Part shown: positions 11,016 to 22,169 of the stretch, piece after piece
How positions within the stretch are numbered: position 1 is the first letter of the stretch
How the letters are laid out: every line of letters begins with the position of its first letter
Origin: Acanthosepion esculentum
Lineage: Eukaryota > Mollusca > Cephalopoda > Sepiida > Sepiidae
Reading direction: 5' to 3'
Length of the DNA stretch: 64,000 nt
NCBI GenBank assembly: GCA_964036315.1
Contig: OZ038511.1
Span: 641,729-705,728, forward strand
The notes under the pieces: model-generated
Seen by the model: only the letters and a program-made list of their open reading frames with translations
Told to the model about the DNA's origin: nothing
Databases searched by the model: none
Translations under genes and position numbers: made by a program

Positions 11016-11609
11016 TATATATATATATATATATAAACACTATTCGAGCAATTTATTAAAAACTTCAATCCTGATGTACAACAACTCATCTGGAAAGATA
11101 TAATAAAAACTGAATAGACAGACCTTGTTGGTGAAATTTAATAAAACTTGTTTATATAAATTGTTACTGCCTAAATTCAATTACTTATATATATATATAT
11201 ATATATAACTTTTCAGCTTGCATCAGCCATTTTTGTTTGTCTTGATAGAATGGTGTCTGTCCGCATTGTTACTTTGTTCTTTTTCAAATTTCATGTCTTC
11301 ATGCATCAGTTCTTGACCTCGCATCATTTTTTTCTTTTCTTTTTTCAATTATAAAATATATTTAGTCATTTTGTTCCTAAATTGAATGAAATTTTATTGA
11401 TTCTTGTTCATTTGCTTTTTATAGTTAAGGCTTCTAACAATTGTCATCGTTTTTGCAATTTATGTGTTATAGTATTTTTGTATTATTATAAGCATTTGTT
11501 GGATTTCTTCTGTTTTCTTGTTATGTTGGTTTGGTGATCTGTGATTTAATTGAGCTCTATTTAAATTACCAAATACATAGATGCAGAGAGATAAATAGAT
11601 AAACATAAA

Positions 11610-11699
<90 letters not shown>

Positions 11700-13339
11700 A
11701 TACTGTATAATGTTTGATGTGTGTGATTAATAGACAAGTGTTGAATTAAATCCATTGACAAACTAAGAAATGCTGAAAAATAAACCTCATGCAAAATAAA
11801 TACTTTTCTCAATGTTAGGAAAACAGATTTATTGATGTACCTTCATAAATATCTTTGTGTGCAGATGCAATATCAATTTTAATATACTATATAAATTCAC
11901 TCAATATTTTACAAGTCAACAGAACACTTTTTGGCAAAACATACATAGTTGCAAAAACACATGCAACCATCAATAAGCATATAGTCATTACCTAAATATC
12001 CTAAATTAAAATTAATTTGACGCAAGTCTTAATATCTTAATACAAATAATGATACGAATATATTTTTTATATTCATCTTAATGTAATAATTTTATAACAG
12101 ACAACACTTTTTTTTTACTGACAAAAACACATTAACAAATTTTGTTGCCTATGAACATGTGCATTATTATCAAATTCAAATCTCTTATTAAATGCAACTC
12201 TTCCTGTTTATGGTACCCTGCAGGTGCACTTTCAGTTTTTCATTTACAATTTTATTTCATTTATAGACTTTGTTTTATTTATATTTGGTTTTGATTTGTT
12301 TAAAGAAAAATATTTATCTGTTTTGGCCTGCCAAAATAATTCCTTAAATATAATTATCTTATAATTTATAACTTGTAGAAAAATAAAGAAATAAATATAT
12401 TTGAAAAGTTTTATTTATTTTTTATTGAATAGATTCAGAATTTGGATTCCTTCTGCATTCTTGAGAAACAAAGTATAGCCTGAAGGAAAAGATATTGGGG
12501 GGGGGCACTTCTGAATTAAAAGAACGTTAATCATTTTTAATGAGATTGTGATTAAAATGATTTTTACTTTTTTTTTACTATTTTTGTATTGAAATTACCA
12601 AATGTTTCACAGAATATTTGCATGTTAACTTCTTCCTTGTCTTTGGATGAAACTTAGATCACTTCTTACTGCAAAACTGTAAAACATTAATTTTCTTATT
12701 GTTTCATTACTAGTTTTACAATAATGGGGGTACAAGGAAAAAAGAAAATTTCATACTTTCCCCCATTATGGGCATTAATATATCCATGATATACTAACAC
12801 TTCGATACATCACACAGAACAGAAGAACTGAAAGAATGAAATGTCAAACATGCATTGTTCTCAAAGTGATTTTTCATACTGCTATGTGTGGGTGTGTCTG
12901 GTTGTCATTCTGTTACTTGTCATGAACAAACATGTCTTCCTCATCTGTGTCTACATAGTATCTGAGGTTTTTCACTCCATAAACTGACATCCGTCATTGG
13001 CTATCACATGACTCTCATGAAGTCATCTTACCTAAAGCAAGATAATTGCCCATTGCACTCTACAACTCTATAGTAGAATTTTCTGGCAATACTTTGGGTC
13101 AATACATTCATATTTATTACTACTCATTTGGTACCTATCACTAGTTCAGTACTTGTCACTTTTCTGACAGCAATATGATCAAATTTCTAAATTGTTTATT
13201 CATTTAAAATACTAGGAAATTAGAAAATATATGAAGTTTCAATTCTGCAGTCATAAAAATCATGTCGAAGAGCCACACAAATTGGCTTATATTTTTTTCC
13301 TATTAACCAGAGATTTTTGTCAGACAAAAGAAATTAGCT
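11016..13339. other. Non-coding stretch with microsatellites
   Basis: No gene is visible. A (TA)n lies at about 11188-11208 and a compound (CA)n(TA)n tract at 11613-11695. A G-run is at 12498-12506. The open frames across the microsatellite are artefacts. Confidence 0.6.
11613..11695. repeat. Compound (CA)n(TA)n microsatellite
   Basis: A CA run passes directly into a TA run. Confidence 0.98.
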
Positions 13340-14303
13340 TTGTGATGTTTATGTCCATTTCAGTTTGATTTGAATTGTGTGTGTGTGTGTGTGCATTTAT
13401 ATTGTCATTCAATGACAGACTGAAGAATATTTCTACTAAATGAAAAAAAAAAACCTTAAAAAAGATAATTCTATTTGTTACCAAATAATTTCCCAACAGT
13501 TCAATAAAATTTCCTAAGTAACTGATTTTTTTTAAAGGTTTAAAATTTTACATTTTGTTTCTTGTCTCTAAATTTATAATTTTATTGATCAGCTCAGGAT
13601 AGAAGATGTCCAGACTGAATGGGAGGGGAATATATTATTCCACTGCCTTATTTCAAATTCAGTCAAAGTGTGCATGTGTGTACATTAGATGGCACATGCA
13701 TGCATAAGTCACTCATGCACTGCACATGCATACAGTTATGCATATACATATTACATACAAATTCTTTTATAATATAGAAAATTTCATTACTAGTTTTACT
13801 TCTTTTTATTAGTGCTACCAATTTAACCCAATAAATTCAATCAATATTTATTGTAACTGCTAAAGTAAACACTTTTAAACTGGAACTAAAAATATAGTTT
13901 CTCAGAAGACTTGAACCCACATCTTTCACCTTAGAATTCTCTTTCATGATATCACCATAGTCACTTGGATATAGTTGTGTCAATGTTAAAATAGTTTCAA
14001 AAGTGTCCAGCATTGTCTTTGACACAATCCTTTCTTTCTATACCCTCCCCTCCATTAACCAGCATCAAAGCACTTCTTTGCTGCTCGACAATTGCACACC
14101 TTTTTTCAAGTAAATTTTATAGTTCTGCATAAAAGTACAATTCTACTTTTGAGTTTCTCTCTGAATTTCTGGGATGAAGAGTTTTCATTAGTTACATTAT
14201 TTATATTTGAACTATTGTCCTCATTTTTGTTGTTGCTATCACATTTCAACTATTGTGCACTCTGGTCTTCATCAGGTGTATATCAATCTGGGTAAACTAC
14301 AGG
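13340..14303 (-). repeat. Right arm of 964-bp inverted repeat
   Basis: Reverse complement of 3839-4802, same length. The end sequences diverge sharply at both boundaries, so this is a discrete duplicated block. The spacer between arms is 8.5 kb and contains Gypsy-1 and the 80-bp palindrome. Confidence 0.92.
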
Positions 14304-15362
14304 AAATTCTGAACTGATCCCTTTATTTAATCTATAGGATAAACCATCTTTGTTCATTGCCCATGTCTAGTTATATTGTCTAGTTCTTATTTTTAGTACC
14401 GTATTGTACAAAGTAAAACTATTTTCTGGAGATTTCAGGTCTGACAATAAGATGCTTGTGAAATGACTTTTTATCCCAATTCAAACATAATGCTATTGTA
14501 GTATGTAACTCATACCAAAATATGATGCCAAAATATACCTTACACTCAATGTCCATTTGAGAAGTCAGGTACATCAGTGGGTTGTCATTGCTGACAAGTG
14601 TAGAGTCATGTTTTCAAATTTTATTTTCCCTCAGTAGATTTTTAGATGAAGATGCTGACAGCTGTACTGGATTTAGCCATGATTTTCTTTATTTTAGGAT
14701 TCACAAAATAAATACATTTTGTTGCTAGTGACTCTGTCCATGTCCCAAAATATCCTTTTTCTATGAAAAAGAGAAAGTCAAATGTTTGAATACAGAATGA
14801 TATCCATTTGTTGAATTATCCTCATTTCTGAATGTTTTATAAATAACACATCACAATTAAAAGATTAGACAAGAAATAAAGAACTGTGTAAGCTACCAAG
14901 ACACTTCTAAGATTTTCCCAATATTGTGCAAAAGATGACACTCAGAACTTGTCCATTTAATTACCATCAAATACTGATCACTATCATTAAATAAAAGAGA
15001 ACAAGAAAATTGAGAGCAAGAAGCAAAACATTTGAAATTCTTCCACATGAAATAACTGTTGATGATTAAAAGGTGAAAAGGAAAATTTAATTCAGCTGCC
15101 GGCAACTGAAATTCATTTACACAACAAAAATAAAACTCACCCAGTCAGAATGAAAAACAGACAAAATCAGTTTCAGTCGAATTTTGCTTACTTATCCTAC
15201 TTCTTTTGTAAGAAATAATTTTATAAATTTATTTGTTCAGGAATTCATTGTAAGAGATCTTGACATGAAACTATTGGCCTATTTTATTTCTACTGTGTCT
15301 CATTTTACAATTTAAAAAATACAAACTATCTTTAATCCTGCATTTGCAAGATACTACATTTT

Positions 15363-15364
<2 letters not shown>
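14304..15364. other. Non-coding stretch
   Basis: Nothing recognisable. Short frames here lack domain similarity. Confidence 0.55.

Positions 15365-15411
<47 letters not shown>
15365..15411. repeat. Compound (CA)n(TA)n microsatellite
   Basis: A CA run followed by a TA run, directly abutting the hairpin element that starts at about 15403. Confidence 0.97.
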
Positions 15412-15412
<1 letters not shown>

Positions 15413-15433
15413 TTTATGGTAAAAACCAAAATT

Positions 15434-15496
15434 ACCTCAGCATGAGAATAGTCTATTTCTGACTGATCTGAACCCAGCCGTCTTCAGCTCTTAAGT
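15434..15496 (-). ncRNA. Hammerhead-like ribozyme fold, left hairpin arm
   Basis: Read on the minus strand from 15496: the outer stem I half ACTT...GAG, core CTGAAGA, stem II GGCTG/CAGTC, GAAA, then stem III AUA-GAC-UAU, U at the cleavage position (15447), and stem I return CUC...AGGU. This matches the CUGANGA ... GAAA ... UH core and type I order. A weakness is the C·A mismatch where G10.1-C11.1 is expected, so activity is uncertain. It mirrors 16331-16393. Confidence 0.6.
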
Positions 15497-16330
15497 GTTT
15501 ATATGGAAAGGAGGGATTAGAATTTATTTGCAATATCAGTTCCCCTCTGTGAGACACCTTGTTTATAAGGAGCTTGTGTTGCTGATTAGGGGTGGAGGGG
15601 TATGTTGTATCCCGTTATGGGGGGAGTAGTCCGGGGTTGGAGTTTATTTTTGGCTAGAGCCTTTTGTTGTTTATAACTAAATTTCGGTTACTACTATGGT
15701 GTCTCTGTATACTAGCAACAAGTGTTTTTTTGGGGGGGGGGGGGGATTTACAATAAATAGTATTTAGACCATAAGGGATTAAAGTTATTAAAAAGTTATG
15801 GGGCATTTAACTTTAGGACCAATTAAATTTAGGTAAATCAGTTGAATGATAGGTTCATAGATTGTGGGTAATACAGGGACATTTAATGCAATAATAAATC
15901 ATTCTATCCAACACACATGCACCCACACGTATCCACATACACATGTCTGTATATTTAGACATACATACACTTATGTGTGTCCACATACATGTATATAAGT
16001 AACCATACATATATTTATGCCCCAAAACCCCTCATACATACATATACATAGACAGATTCAAAATTATATAAGAATTTATTTATATGTATGTATGTATGGG
16101 GGTGTGTATGTGCATATGGTTACTTATATACATGTATGTGGATACAGAGCACGCCATAGTAGTAACTGAAATTTAGTTGAAGACAATGAAAGGCTCTAGC
16201 TATAAATAAACTCTGACCCTGGACTACCCCCCTGTAATGAGATACAACAGACCCCTCCTCCCCCTGTCACCAACACATGGAGGGGAATTGATATTGCAAA
16301 TAAATTCTAATCCCTTCCTACCTTACAAAT

Positions 16331-16393
16331 ACTTAAGAGCTGAAGACGGCTGTGTTCAGATCAGTCAGAAATAGACTATTCTCATGCTGAGGT
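16331..16393 (+). ncRNA. Hammerhead-like ribozyme fold, right hairpin arm
   Basis: Core CTGAAGA is at 16340-16346 and GAAA at 16368-16371. Stem II pairs 16348-16352 with 16362-16366. Stem III is 16371-16373 with 16377-16379 around a GAC triloop. The cleavage-site base would be U16380. Stem I pairs GAG 16337-16339 with CUC 16381-16383 and ACUU 16331-16334 with AGGU 16390-16393, leaving an internal loop. It differs from the mirror copy only within the stem II loop. The stem II junction pair is mismatched (C·A). Confidence 0.6.
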
Positions 16394-16424
16394 AGTTTTG
16401 TTTTTTATTGTAAAAAATATATAT

Positions 16425-16641
16425 ACTCTGTTATAATAAAGATATTCATCTCTCCATGGGTTATGTTTAATATTTGTTATTACTAAGATCCACATGGATT
16501 ATATACCAACGAACCTGTTACCTGTATTATATATATATATATATATGAAGAAATATAGTCTTAAAGTGTGCTATATTTATGGGATAAAGTGCTCAATATC
16601 AGAGATAGTGTGTGTGTAAATATAAAAGTGGACATGGAAGT
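16425..16641. other. Spacer with (TA)n at 16528-16546
   Basis: Non-coding; the TA run separates the 1-kb hairpin element from the next ribozyme unit. Confidence 0.7.
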
Positions 16642-16700
16642 CAGCACTTAGAGGCGACAGTCTGTTTCATGCTAGTGCAATCGTCAGGCAACTAGTGCTG
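16642..16700 (-). ncRNA. Type I hammerhead ribozyme candidate
   Basis: On the minus strand from 16700: stem I outer half CAGCACU (7 bp with AGUGCUG at 16648-16642), an internal loop, GC, core CUGACGA (16687-16681), stem II UGC/GCA with an ACUA loop, GAAA (16668-16665), stem III ACA-GAC-UGU, C at position 17 (16656), then GC closing stem I. All invariant core bases are present. Cleavage would fall between 16656 and 16655. The tiny stem III and internally looped stem I are the form described for ribozymes of Penelope-like elements and retrozymes. A PLE endonuclease remnant lies upstream on the same strand (17555-17985), so this is probably in that element's terminal repeat. A U·U at the stem II junction is the only soft spot. 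Confidence 0.75.
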
Positions 16701-16745
16701 TTATTTTTCTTGGCTATTTATATATAAGGGTCAGTGGTGCATTAT

Positions 16746-17080
16746 GGGTAGTCTATTTTGGTGGTTACTTTTACCGGAAGTCACTTATTTGTTTATTTAT
16801 TTATGTCAAATTATTTTGCTTTTTTTTTTGTTTGTTTTTTTTTCATTTTATTTTTATTTTTTATCTTATATATTTATTTATTTATTTTTTATTTTGATCG
16901 GTGTTTTTTTGTTAACATAGTAAAAATTTGTTTATATAGCTTATTGTTGGTAGTCTATTATGGCGGTCATTTACTGGAAGTTGGATGTTTGCTTATTTAT
17001 TTGGGTCAAATTGTTTTGCTTGTTTTTATTTATTTTCATTTTTATTTTTTATCTTATATATTTGTTTATTTGTCATTGAT
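16746..17080. repeat. Two-unit tandem repeat, period about 206 bp
   Basis: GGTAGTCTATTTTGG (16746) recurs as GGTAGTCTATTATGG (16952), each followed by an ACCGGAAGT/ACTGGAAGT block, a TTATTTAT-rich stretch and TTATCTTATATATTT. GTAAAAATTTGTTT recurs near 16920 and 17522. Long plus-strand open frames here are only T-rich low complexity (Phe/Tyr/Leu). The position fits a repeated 3' region of the minus-strand PLE. Confidence 0.75.
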
Positions 17081-17554
17081 TAAATCTATTTGTTGAATTT
17101 TGGGGTGGGATGTTGTGGTTTGTTCTTACTATTATTTTGGTCAGAACAGTTTTTAATTTATCTATTTGGGTTGATTATCTTTATTTGTTTTTTCTAAATG
17201 GCTAGTTTATCGTAATTGGTTTGTTAGTTTATTTATATATTTGGATGTATTTAGATCAATTTATTATACTTGTTGTTATTTATTTGTTACACTATATATT
17301 TTTGGCTTTCGATTTTTAAGTAACGTAGTATATTATCTTTTATTAATTTTTTTTTATTTTTTATCGGTATATAACAGTTATAACTTTCGTCCGTTCTTTT
17401 GTTTTGATTTTATTTTGCATATTCTAACAGGTGTGGTTTTGTAATTTGTTTGGAGTAATTTATTTTGCTTATTTTATTGTTGTTTTGTTTGTTTATATAT
17501 TTTTCTATTTTAAGTTACGTAGTAAAAATTTGTTTTCATGTCTGCATTTTGAGA
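17081..17554. other. T-rich non-coding stretch, probable PLE 3' region
   Basis: No coding similarity. It lies just downstream (minus strand) of the GIY-YIG frame stop codon, so it is probably the element's untranslated tail. Confidence 0.5.
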
Positions 17555-17985
17555 TTAGCTCGGATCTTTTATATAATAATTTATTTTGATCTGGGAAGGT
17601 AATGATATTTTTTCCTCCAAGCAAAGTTTGCAAGTTTTTGATAGGTTGTTGTAGGCTGATGATTTTTTCCTTATTTTCCAAGATATTTTTGGTGTGATGT
17701 GTTTTTTGTTTTTTATTTCCCAGATATACTTAGAAAGCATTGTACTGTTCGCATATTTACTATTTGTGAAAGACATTTTGTGTACATAATTTCTTTGTTT
17801 CCATGGTCCTTCGGTTACTCCTATGTATACTTTTTCTTCATTATCTGGTGATTTTATCGTGGCTTGGTAGATTACGTTGTTTTGTAAACAATTACCGTTT
17901 AAGGGACATTCGTTTTTTATTCTGCAGTTGCATGTGGGTTTAATTTGTTCGTGTGGTTTGTTAATAATTTTCCTGTTGTGCTTTT
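17555..17985 (-). pseudogene. Penelope-like element, GIY-YIG endonuclease C-terminal part
   Basis: About 143 codons are open on the minus strand, ending at the stop at 17555-17557. In order they show a Cys-rich block (TCNCRIKNECPLNGNC), NNVIYQA (the 'GIY' half), VYIGVTE (the 'YIG' half), then KQR, LSKYIWEIK and the Cys motif CKLCLEEK. This order is characteristic of the GIY-YIG nuclease fused to the reverse transcriptase in PLEs, which nicks target DNA for retrotransposition. The RT itself is absent: the frame begins next to a (TA)n tract at 17988-18006, so the element is 5'-truncated. A hammerhead candidate lies downstream at 16642-16700. Confidence 0.85.
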
Positions 17986-17987
17986 GT

Positions 17988-18006
17988 ATATATATATATA
18001 TATATA
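17988..18006. repeat. (TA)n between two opposed PLE fragments
   Basis: A short TA run separates the minus-strand endonuclease remnant from a plus-strand fragment. Confidence 0.9.
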
Positions 18007-18212
18007 ATCTTAAAGTCCATTTATCGGATACAATTTCTATTGCACAACATCTAAAGACACATTCCTGTGCACATTCTCAAGACATTACATTAAAATACTT
18101 ATTGACAACACCAGTTCTTCAAATTCTGAAGGCCCTCTATATCAAAAGCAACCAACCAATACTGAACAAAATTTATTATGAGTACAGTAGCAATGTTTTA
18201 AAATGCATTTGA
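18007..18212 (+). pseudogene. Possible PLE endonuclease C-terminal scrap
   Basis: An open frame ends at 18212 and reads SDTISIAQHLK, then an Ile/Leu-rich helix-like stretch and LYIKSNQPILNKI. The spacing of a His region followed by an 'ALYIK...P.LN' segment resembles the end of GIY-YIG nucleases in PLEs. The similarity is judged by eye and is weak, with no catalytic residues to confirm. It faces away from the minus-strand fragment across the (TA)n. It could be an unrelated repeat frame. Confidence 0.35.
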
Positions 18213-18230
18213 GTTGACTAACATTTAACA

Positions 18231-18628
18231 CCATATGGCAATTTACCATCTCTAGTTATCCCCCTTGCATTGAGAACACTTGTTTACAAAACATTCTAAC
18301 CATAATGATTCATTTTCAAATAATTATAGCAGAGCGGATTTGCAAAAATCACCATCACAACAATTACAGTTACATTAAGTTTATCTTCACAATCCATCCC
18401 TGAGGATAATCTAGGAGATCATAAAATTACTTGGATTAACAAAAATTATGGTGCCTTCCTTGAATTTCAACTTAATATCAAGAAGATATTTAGAGAACTA
18501 GAAAGGATTATTATGAAAATAGACATAAGTCTATATTATATATATGCTTGAATGAAGATATGCTGCCTAAATATACATGCACATATATATATAAAATTAG
18601 CTCATTTCATGACCATTAACCTTTTCAG

Positions 18629-18727
<99 letters not shown>

Positions 18728-19506
18728 AGAGAGAGAGAGAGAGATCACTTTTTATAACAATAAAAATTGTCAAAGACACAGAAGCTACAGTAACACAATG
18801 CTCAGTATAAATTATAAAAGAATATTAAATATAAAATATCAAAAAAGCTATTGTCAGTTTCATAGGCTCTCAGGATTTTGGAGTAGTTGTGTAATCTTCA
18901 GGCGGTGGAAAAGGACAGAAAATATTTCTGAATGAGAAATTATTCTATACATGAAGGAAGAGTGGAAGTAGGTAAAGGGCAGGGATAAAGGGATGTTGTT
19001 TTCCCAAAAGCAGAGTATTACCATATATGGTATCTTACTCAAGTTACCCTGTTTTATGTATAGAATATACATATCAAAGGAGAGGAGCAAGGGAATAAAA
19101 AGGTTACAAATCATTCTACACCAAATTCTCTATCAAAAACCCATTCCTATGTCTGCAAACAGGCACAAGATCCGAGCTTCCACTCAACACCTTCACACCA
19201 TCCATACCATTTAAAAGATGCATATTCCATCCTCTGTCTCCATCAATACATGCACACTCAGCATCTAAAATCTCTCATCCAACAGTAGGATTTGAAAGAC
19301 TCACTTTCCCAACAGCACACAGACACTGCATCAGGACATCCCTGCAGCTTTCACTGTTCATGCCCAACTGGTGACTATAACACCTTTCCGTTCACTCTCC
19401 CTTCATTACCCTAATTTAAAACCCTTCTTTATTGCTACAAAATTGTGGCTGTCCAATTTATGACTGCAACACCCCACCCTTACACAAGTATATGTGTGTG
19501 TGTGGA
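18231..19506. other. Non-coding stretch with large compound microsatellite
   Basis: The only clear feature is the (TA)n-(CA)n-(TA)n-(GA)n tract at 18631-18743. Frames reading IYIYIY or RERERE are artefacts of it. Confidence 0.6.
18631..18743. repeat. Compound (TA)n(CA)n(TA)n(GA)n microsatellite
   Basis: Four consecutive dinucleotide blocks. Confidence 0.98.
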
Positions 19507-20130
19507 GAGAAAGAGTATTTTGAAGAACAGTTTTACTAAGAAATATTGGGATATAAATTTGAAGTTGATAAAAGTTTTTGAAATAACAATGAATTGAAAT
19601 GTAAGTCATTTTCTTAAATCACCTTATTAAATTGAAACTTTTTTATGGCTGTCTTGCATAATGAACAAAAACTCATTCTGAAATATGTAAACTATAAGCT
19701 GTAGACAACCAACTTTCTCAGATCAGTGGATAAAAATGGCTTTGAGCAAATGAAGCCTGTAGCACTTAACAATGACCATTCATCTTTGAATCTTGTGAAT
19801 TGGCGCAACAGAATCATAAAGAAAGAACTGTATAAATTATAGAAACCACATCACTTGAGGCATTTCAACAACAGCAACAACTAAAATGCAACTTGAAAAG
19901 AAAATAATGACATTGTCAAGATGTTACCTTTTCACACTACTTCAAAGAAAAGATTAGGAAGAAAGTTCCTTTCAATACTGGAAAGAACAACAATGTAGAC
20001 TTGAGAACTCTATTTTTTGAAGAATTGTTTTAATAGATTTTATAAATTTCATGCAAAAGTATCAGTGGTGGCTAAGTTAATGAATTCTGAATGTTTCCTT
20101 ATAAGGAAACAGCTAATATTACTGTCACCA
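19507..20130 (+). repeat. Unclassified interspersed repeat, copy 1 (uninterrupted)
   Basis: About 600 bp matches 28385-29250 closely, for example through TTTGAAATAACAATGAATTG, ATGGCTGTCTTGCATAATG and GGCGCAACAGAATCATAAAG. Both copies begin after a GA-rich tract. This copy runs straight through ATAATGACATTGTCAAG and thus preserves the empty site of the solo LTR found in copy 2. No protein is encoded and the family is unknown. Confidence 0.88.
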
Positions 20131-21245
20131 TAATACCATAACTAAGTGTTTTGTATGTTTTTTTTCCATATGATAATGTTGATATGAACAGAATAAAGTC
20201 TTTGTTTCTAGATGGAAAAACATTGACACTCATTATCTATGTGTATGGGAAATATACCATCAGTAGATAAACTGACCTGACCACGAGTGAAAAACAACAG
20301 TTTTATAGCCATAATTGTCTGCAGCAAAAAGTTATTAAACCAGTTAGCTGTGGGCAAATATGGCTGAGAAGACTGATTAACAGGACTGAGTGTTTTCTGT
20401 TTGAGTTTAGATAAGCTGAATGTGAATGTTAGGAAATAAGATAAATATATATTGTATCTTCTCAGAGAAAATGAACTGATGTCTGCTAAGTGAATCTTAA
20501 TTCTGATTATAAGAAAATGGATTGATTGAAGGTTACCAAGTACAAAGACAGACTTCTGAACAAGTCCTTGAGGGTTCAATGACTGAAACATTGTGAGTTT
20601 GACAACCAAGTTGGTCTGAATAGCAAAGCATATAATAAAAAGAATTTTGATGGAATGTTTGTGAACAATGATATTTCTTTGTCTTTAGTTGTGATTGGTT
20701 AGAAAAGGTGATTGACAAATTTCAAACTGCTATCAACAATGATCTTATTTTTGTACATAATTTAAATTTAGAATAAAAATAGTTTAATGTTGTCCACCTA
20801 CAAATTAATATCACCTGATGATGGTTGTTTATGGCATTATCAGTCAGATATTTTGAGAATACATCTGACTTTTTACCAGTTACAAATTTCTCTCTGGAGA
20901 TCAGCTCATGAGCTGAAGAAGCTACCAGTGTTTAAGTTGGTTTTGTAAAACAGGCAGGTTTTTCCCATTTGAATGATTGATGCAACACATTTTCTACCCT
21001 ATTCTTGCCTCTCAAATTGACATTTAGTGTTAGACTCAATTAAGATGAATAAATGCAAAGAATAAAACTGATTCTTCAGTTTTCAATGTATTTCCCTTTC
21101 CTACTGTTCACTAATAATCTGGACATTGAATTATCAGTTTATGTTTATAAAATGATAAATCAATGTCGAAATCATCATTGAACACTGGAAAGTAACAGAT
21201 AAACATGATACGTGTGTGTATTTTGGTTGAATTCTTTGTCAATTC
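20131..21245. other. Non-coding stretch
   Basis: Nothing recognisable; no frame has domain similarity. Confidence 0.5.
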
Positions 21246-21455
21246 TTTTTTTTTTTTATTTTCACTCCATGCAAGGCAGTAAAGCCACTAAGACACAAAG
21301 GGTTACTGAGTTTAGAACAATTAGGAACAGAAACAATTAATAGTGAGTGAGAAGAGAAAAGCGTAATCAGGAGGACAGGAGTTAGTGATTAACATCGCAT
21401 TTAAACTTTTGCAGATTAAAGTTGGCTGGAAAGCATGGAGCTAGAAGCAGGTGAA
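21246..21455 (-). mobile_element. Jockey-like LINE, 3' end only
   Basis: On the minus strand the sequence ends in GCATGGAGTGAAAATAAAAAA and closely resembles 26821-27005, the 3' tail of the RT-bearing remnant downstream. Shared stretches include ATTAGGAACAGAAAC and GTAATCAGGAGGACAG. The poly-A end (a T-run at 21247 on the plus strand) and 5' truncation are typical of LINE retrotransposition. Confidence 0.82.
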
Positions 21456-22138
21456 ACTGAGTTTTATTCAGCTCATACCTGTCTTTTGTTTTCACCTGTA
21501 TTTCTTAGCACTTACCAAAAGACATTGCATCTTTCACTTCCTGAGTCTAGGAATTCAGACACAATCTAGACATTTGTAAAAAGAGTTGTGTTCCAATTTT
21601 TTGCAAGGAATTGGAACACAGTTCAAAATGAGTCAATATTAATTCCTCTAATCTTCCAGATTTTAGATACAAAACTGAACAATTTTTCTGCTTTCTTCAT
21701 ATTTTTTAATGTAAACATGATGCACAATTATTCCCAGAGATTCTCATATTATTTTTTACATTTTTTTGGTTAAAGAACAAAATTAATTAAAACATATCTG
21801 CAAACAAATAGAAGCCTCATCTTTCTTTTTCAGTTTTTTAAATTCAGAACAGTCTGTTTAATGAGGAAGAAAAAAAATCATCTACAAATGTCTATTATTC
21901 CTCTTCTTCAACCAAAAAGAAAAGCAAAAACTTTTTCCAAGAGAAATTGGTGAAAAATTCTTGTATCAATAAAATAAGGGAGTGAAAGCAAAAGTGAAAG
22001 CTAAGAATTTATTTGTTAAAAAGTTTTTTCTGATTTTTATGAAAATCTTTCTGTATCAATTCATCCATTAACAGCAACATTTTCAAATATCGGTTCATAT
22101 TTTTCTTTATCTACTGTAATCTGTTTAAAAAATATATG

Positions 22139-22169
<31 letters not shown>

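Larger units (their letters stand above)
15403..16424. repeat. About 1-kb inverted-repeat (hairpin) element with ribozyme-like arms
   Basis: The left arm 15403-15712 is imperfectly reverse-complementary to 16142-16424; both hold matching stretches such as TACTATGG/CCATAGTA, GGCTCTAGC and the hammerhead-like block. The loop (15713-16141) contains a nested inverted repeat (ACATGTATATAAGTAACCAT near 15985 and its complement near 16117). The element is bounded by (TA)n at both ends (15395-15411 and about 16417-16425). It has no coding frame, and is most simply a pair of PLE-type termini or retrozyme-like units inserted head to head. Confidence 0.85.

Noticed and set aside
16758..17444. Long plus-strand hydrophobic frames resembling membrane proteins
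   Set aside because: Pure T-rich low complexity in a tandem repeat; the real coding signal nearby is the minus-strand PLE endonuclease.
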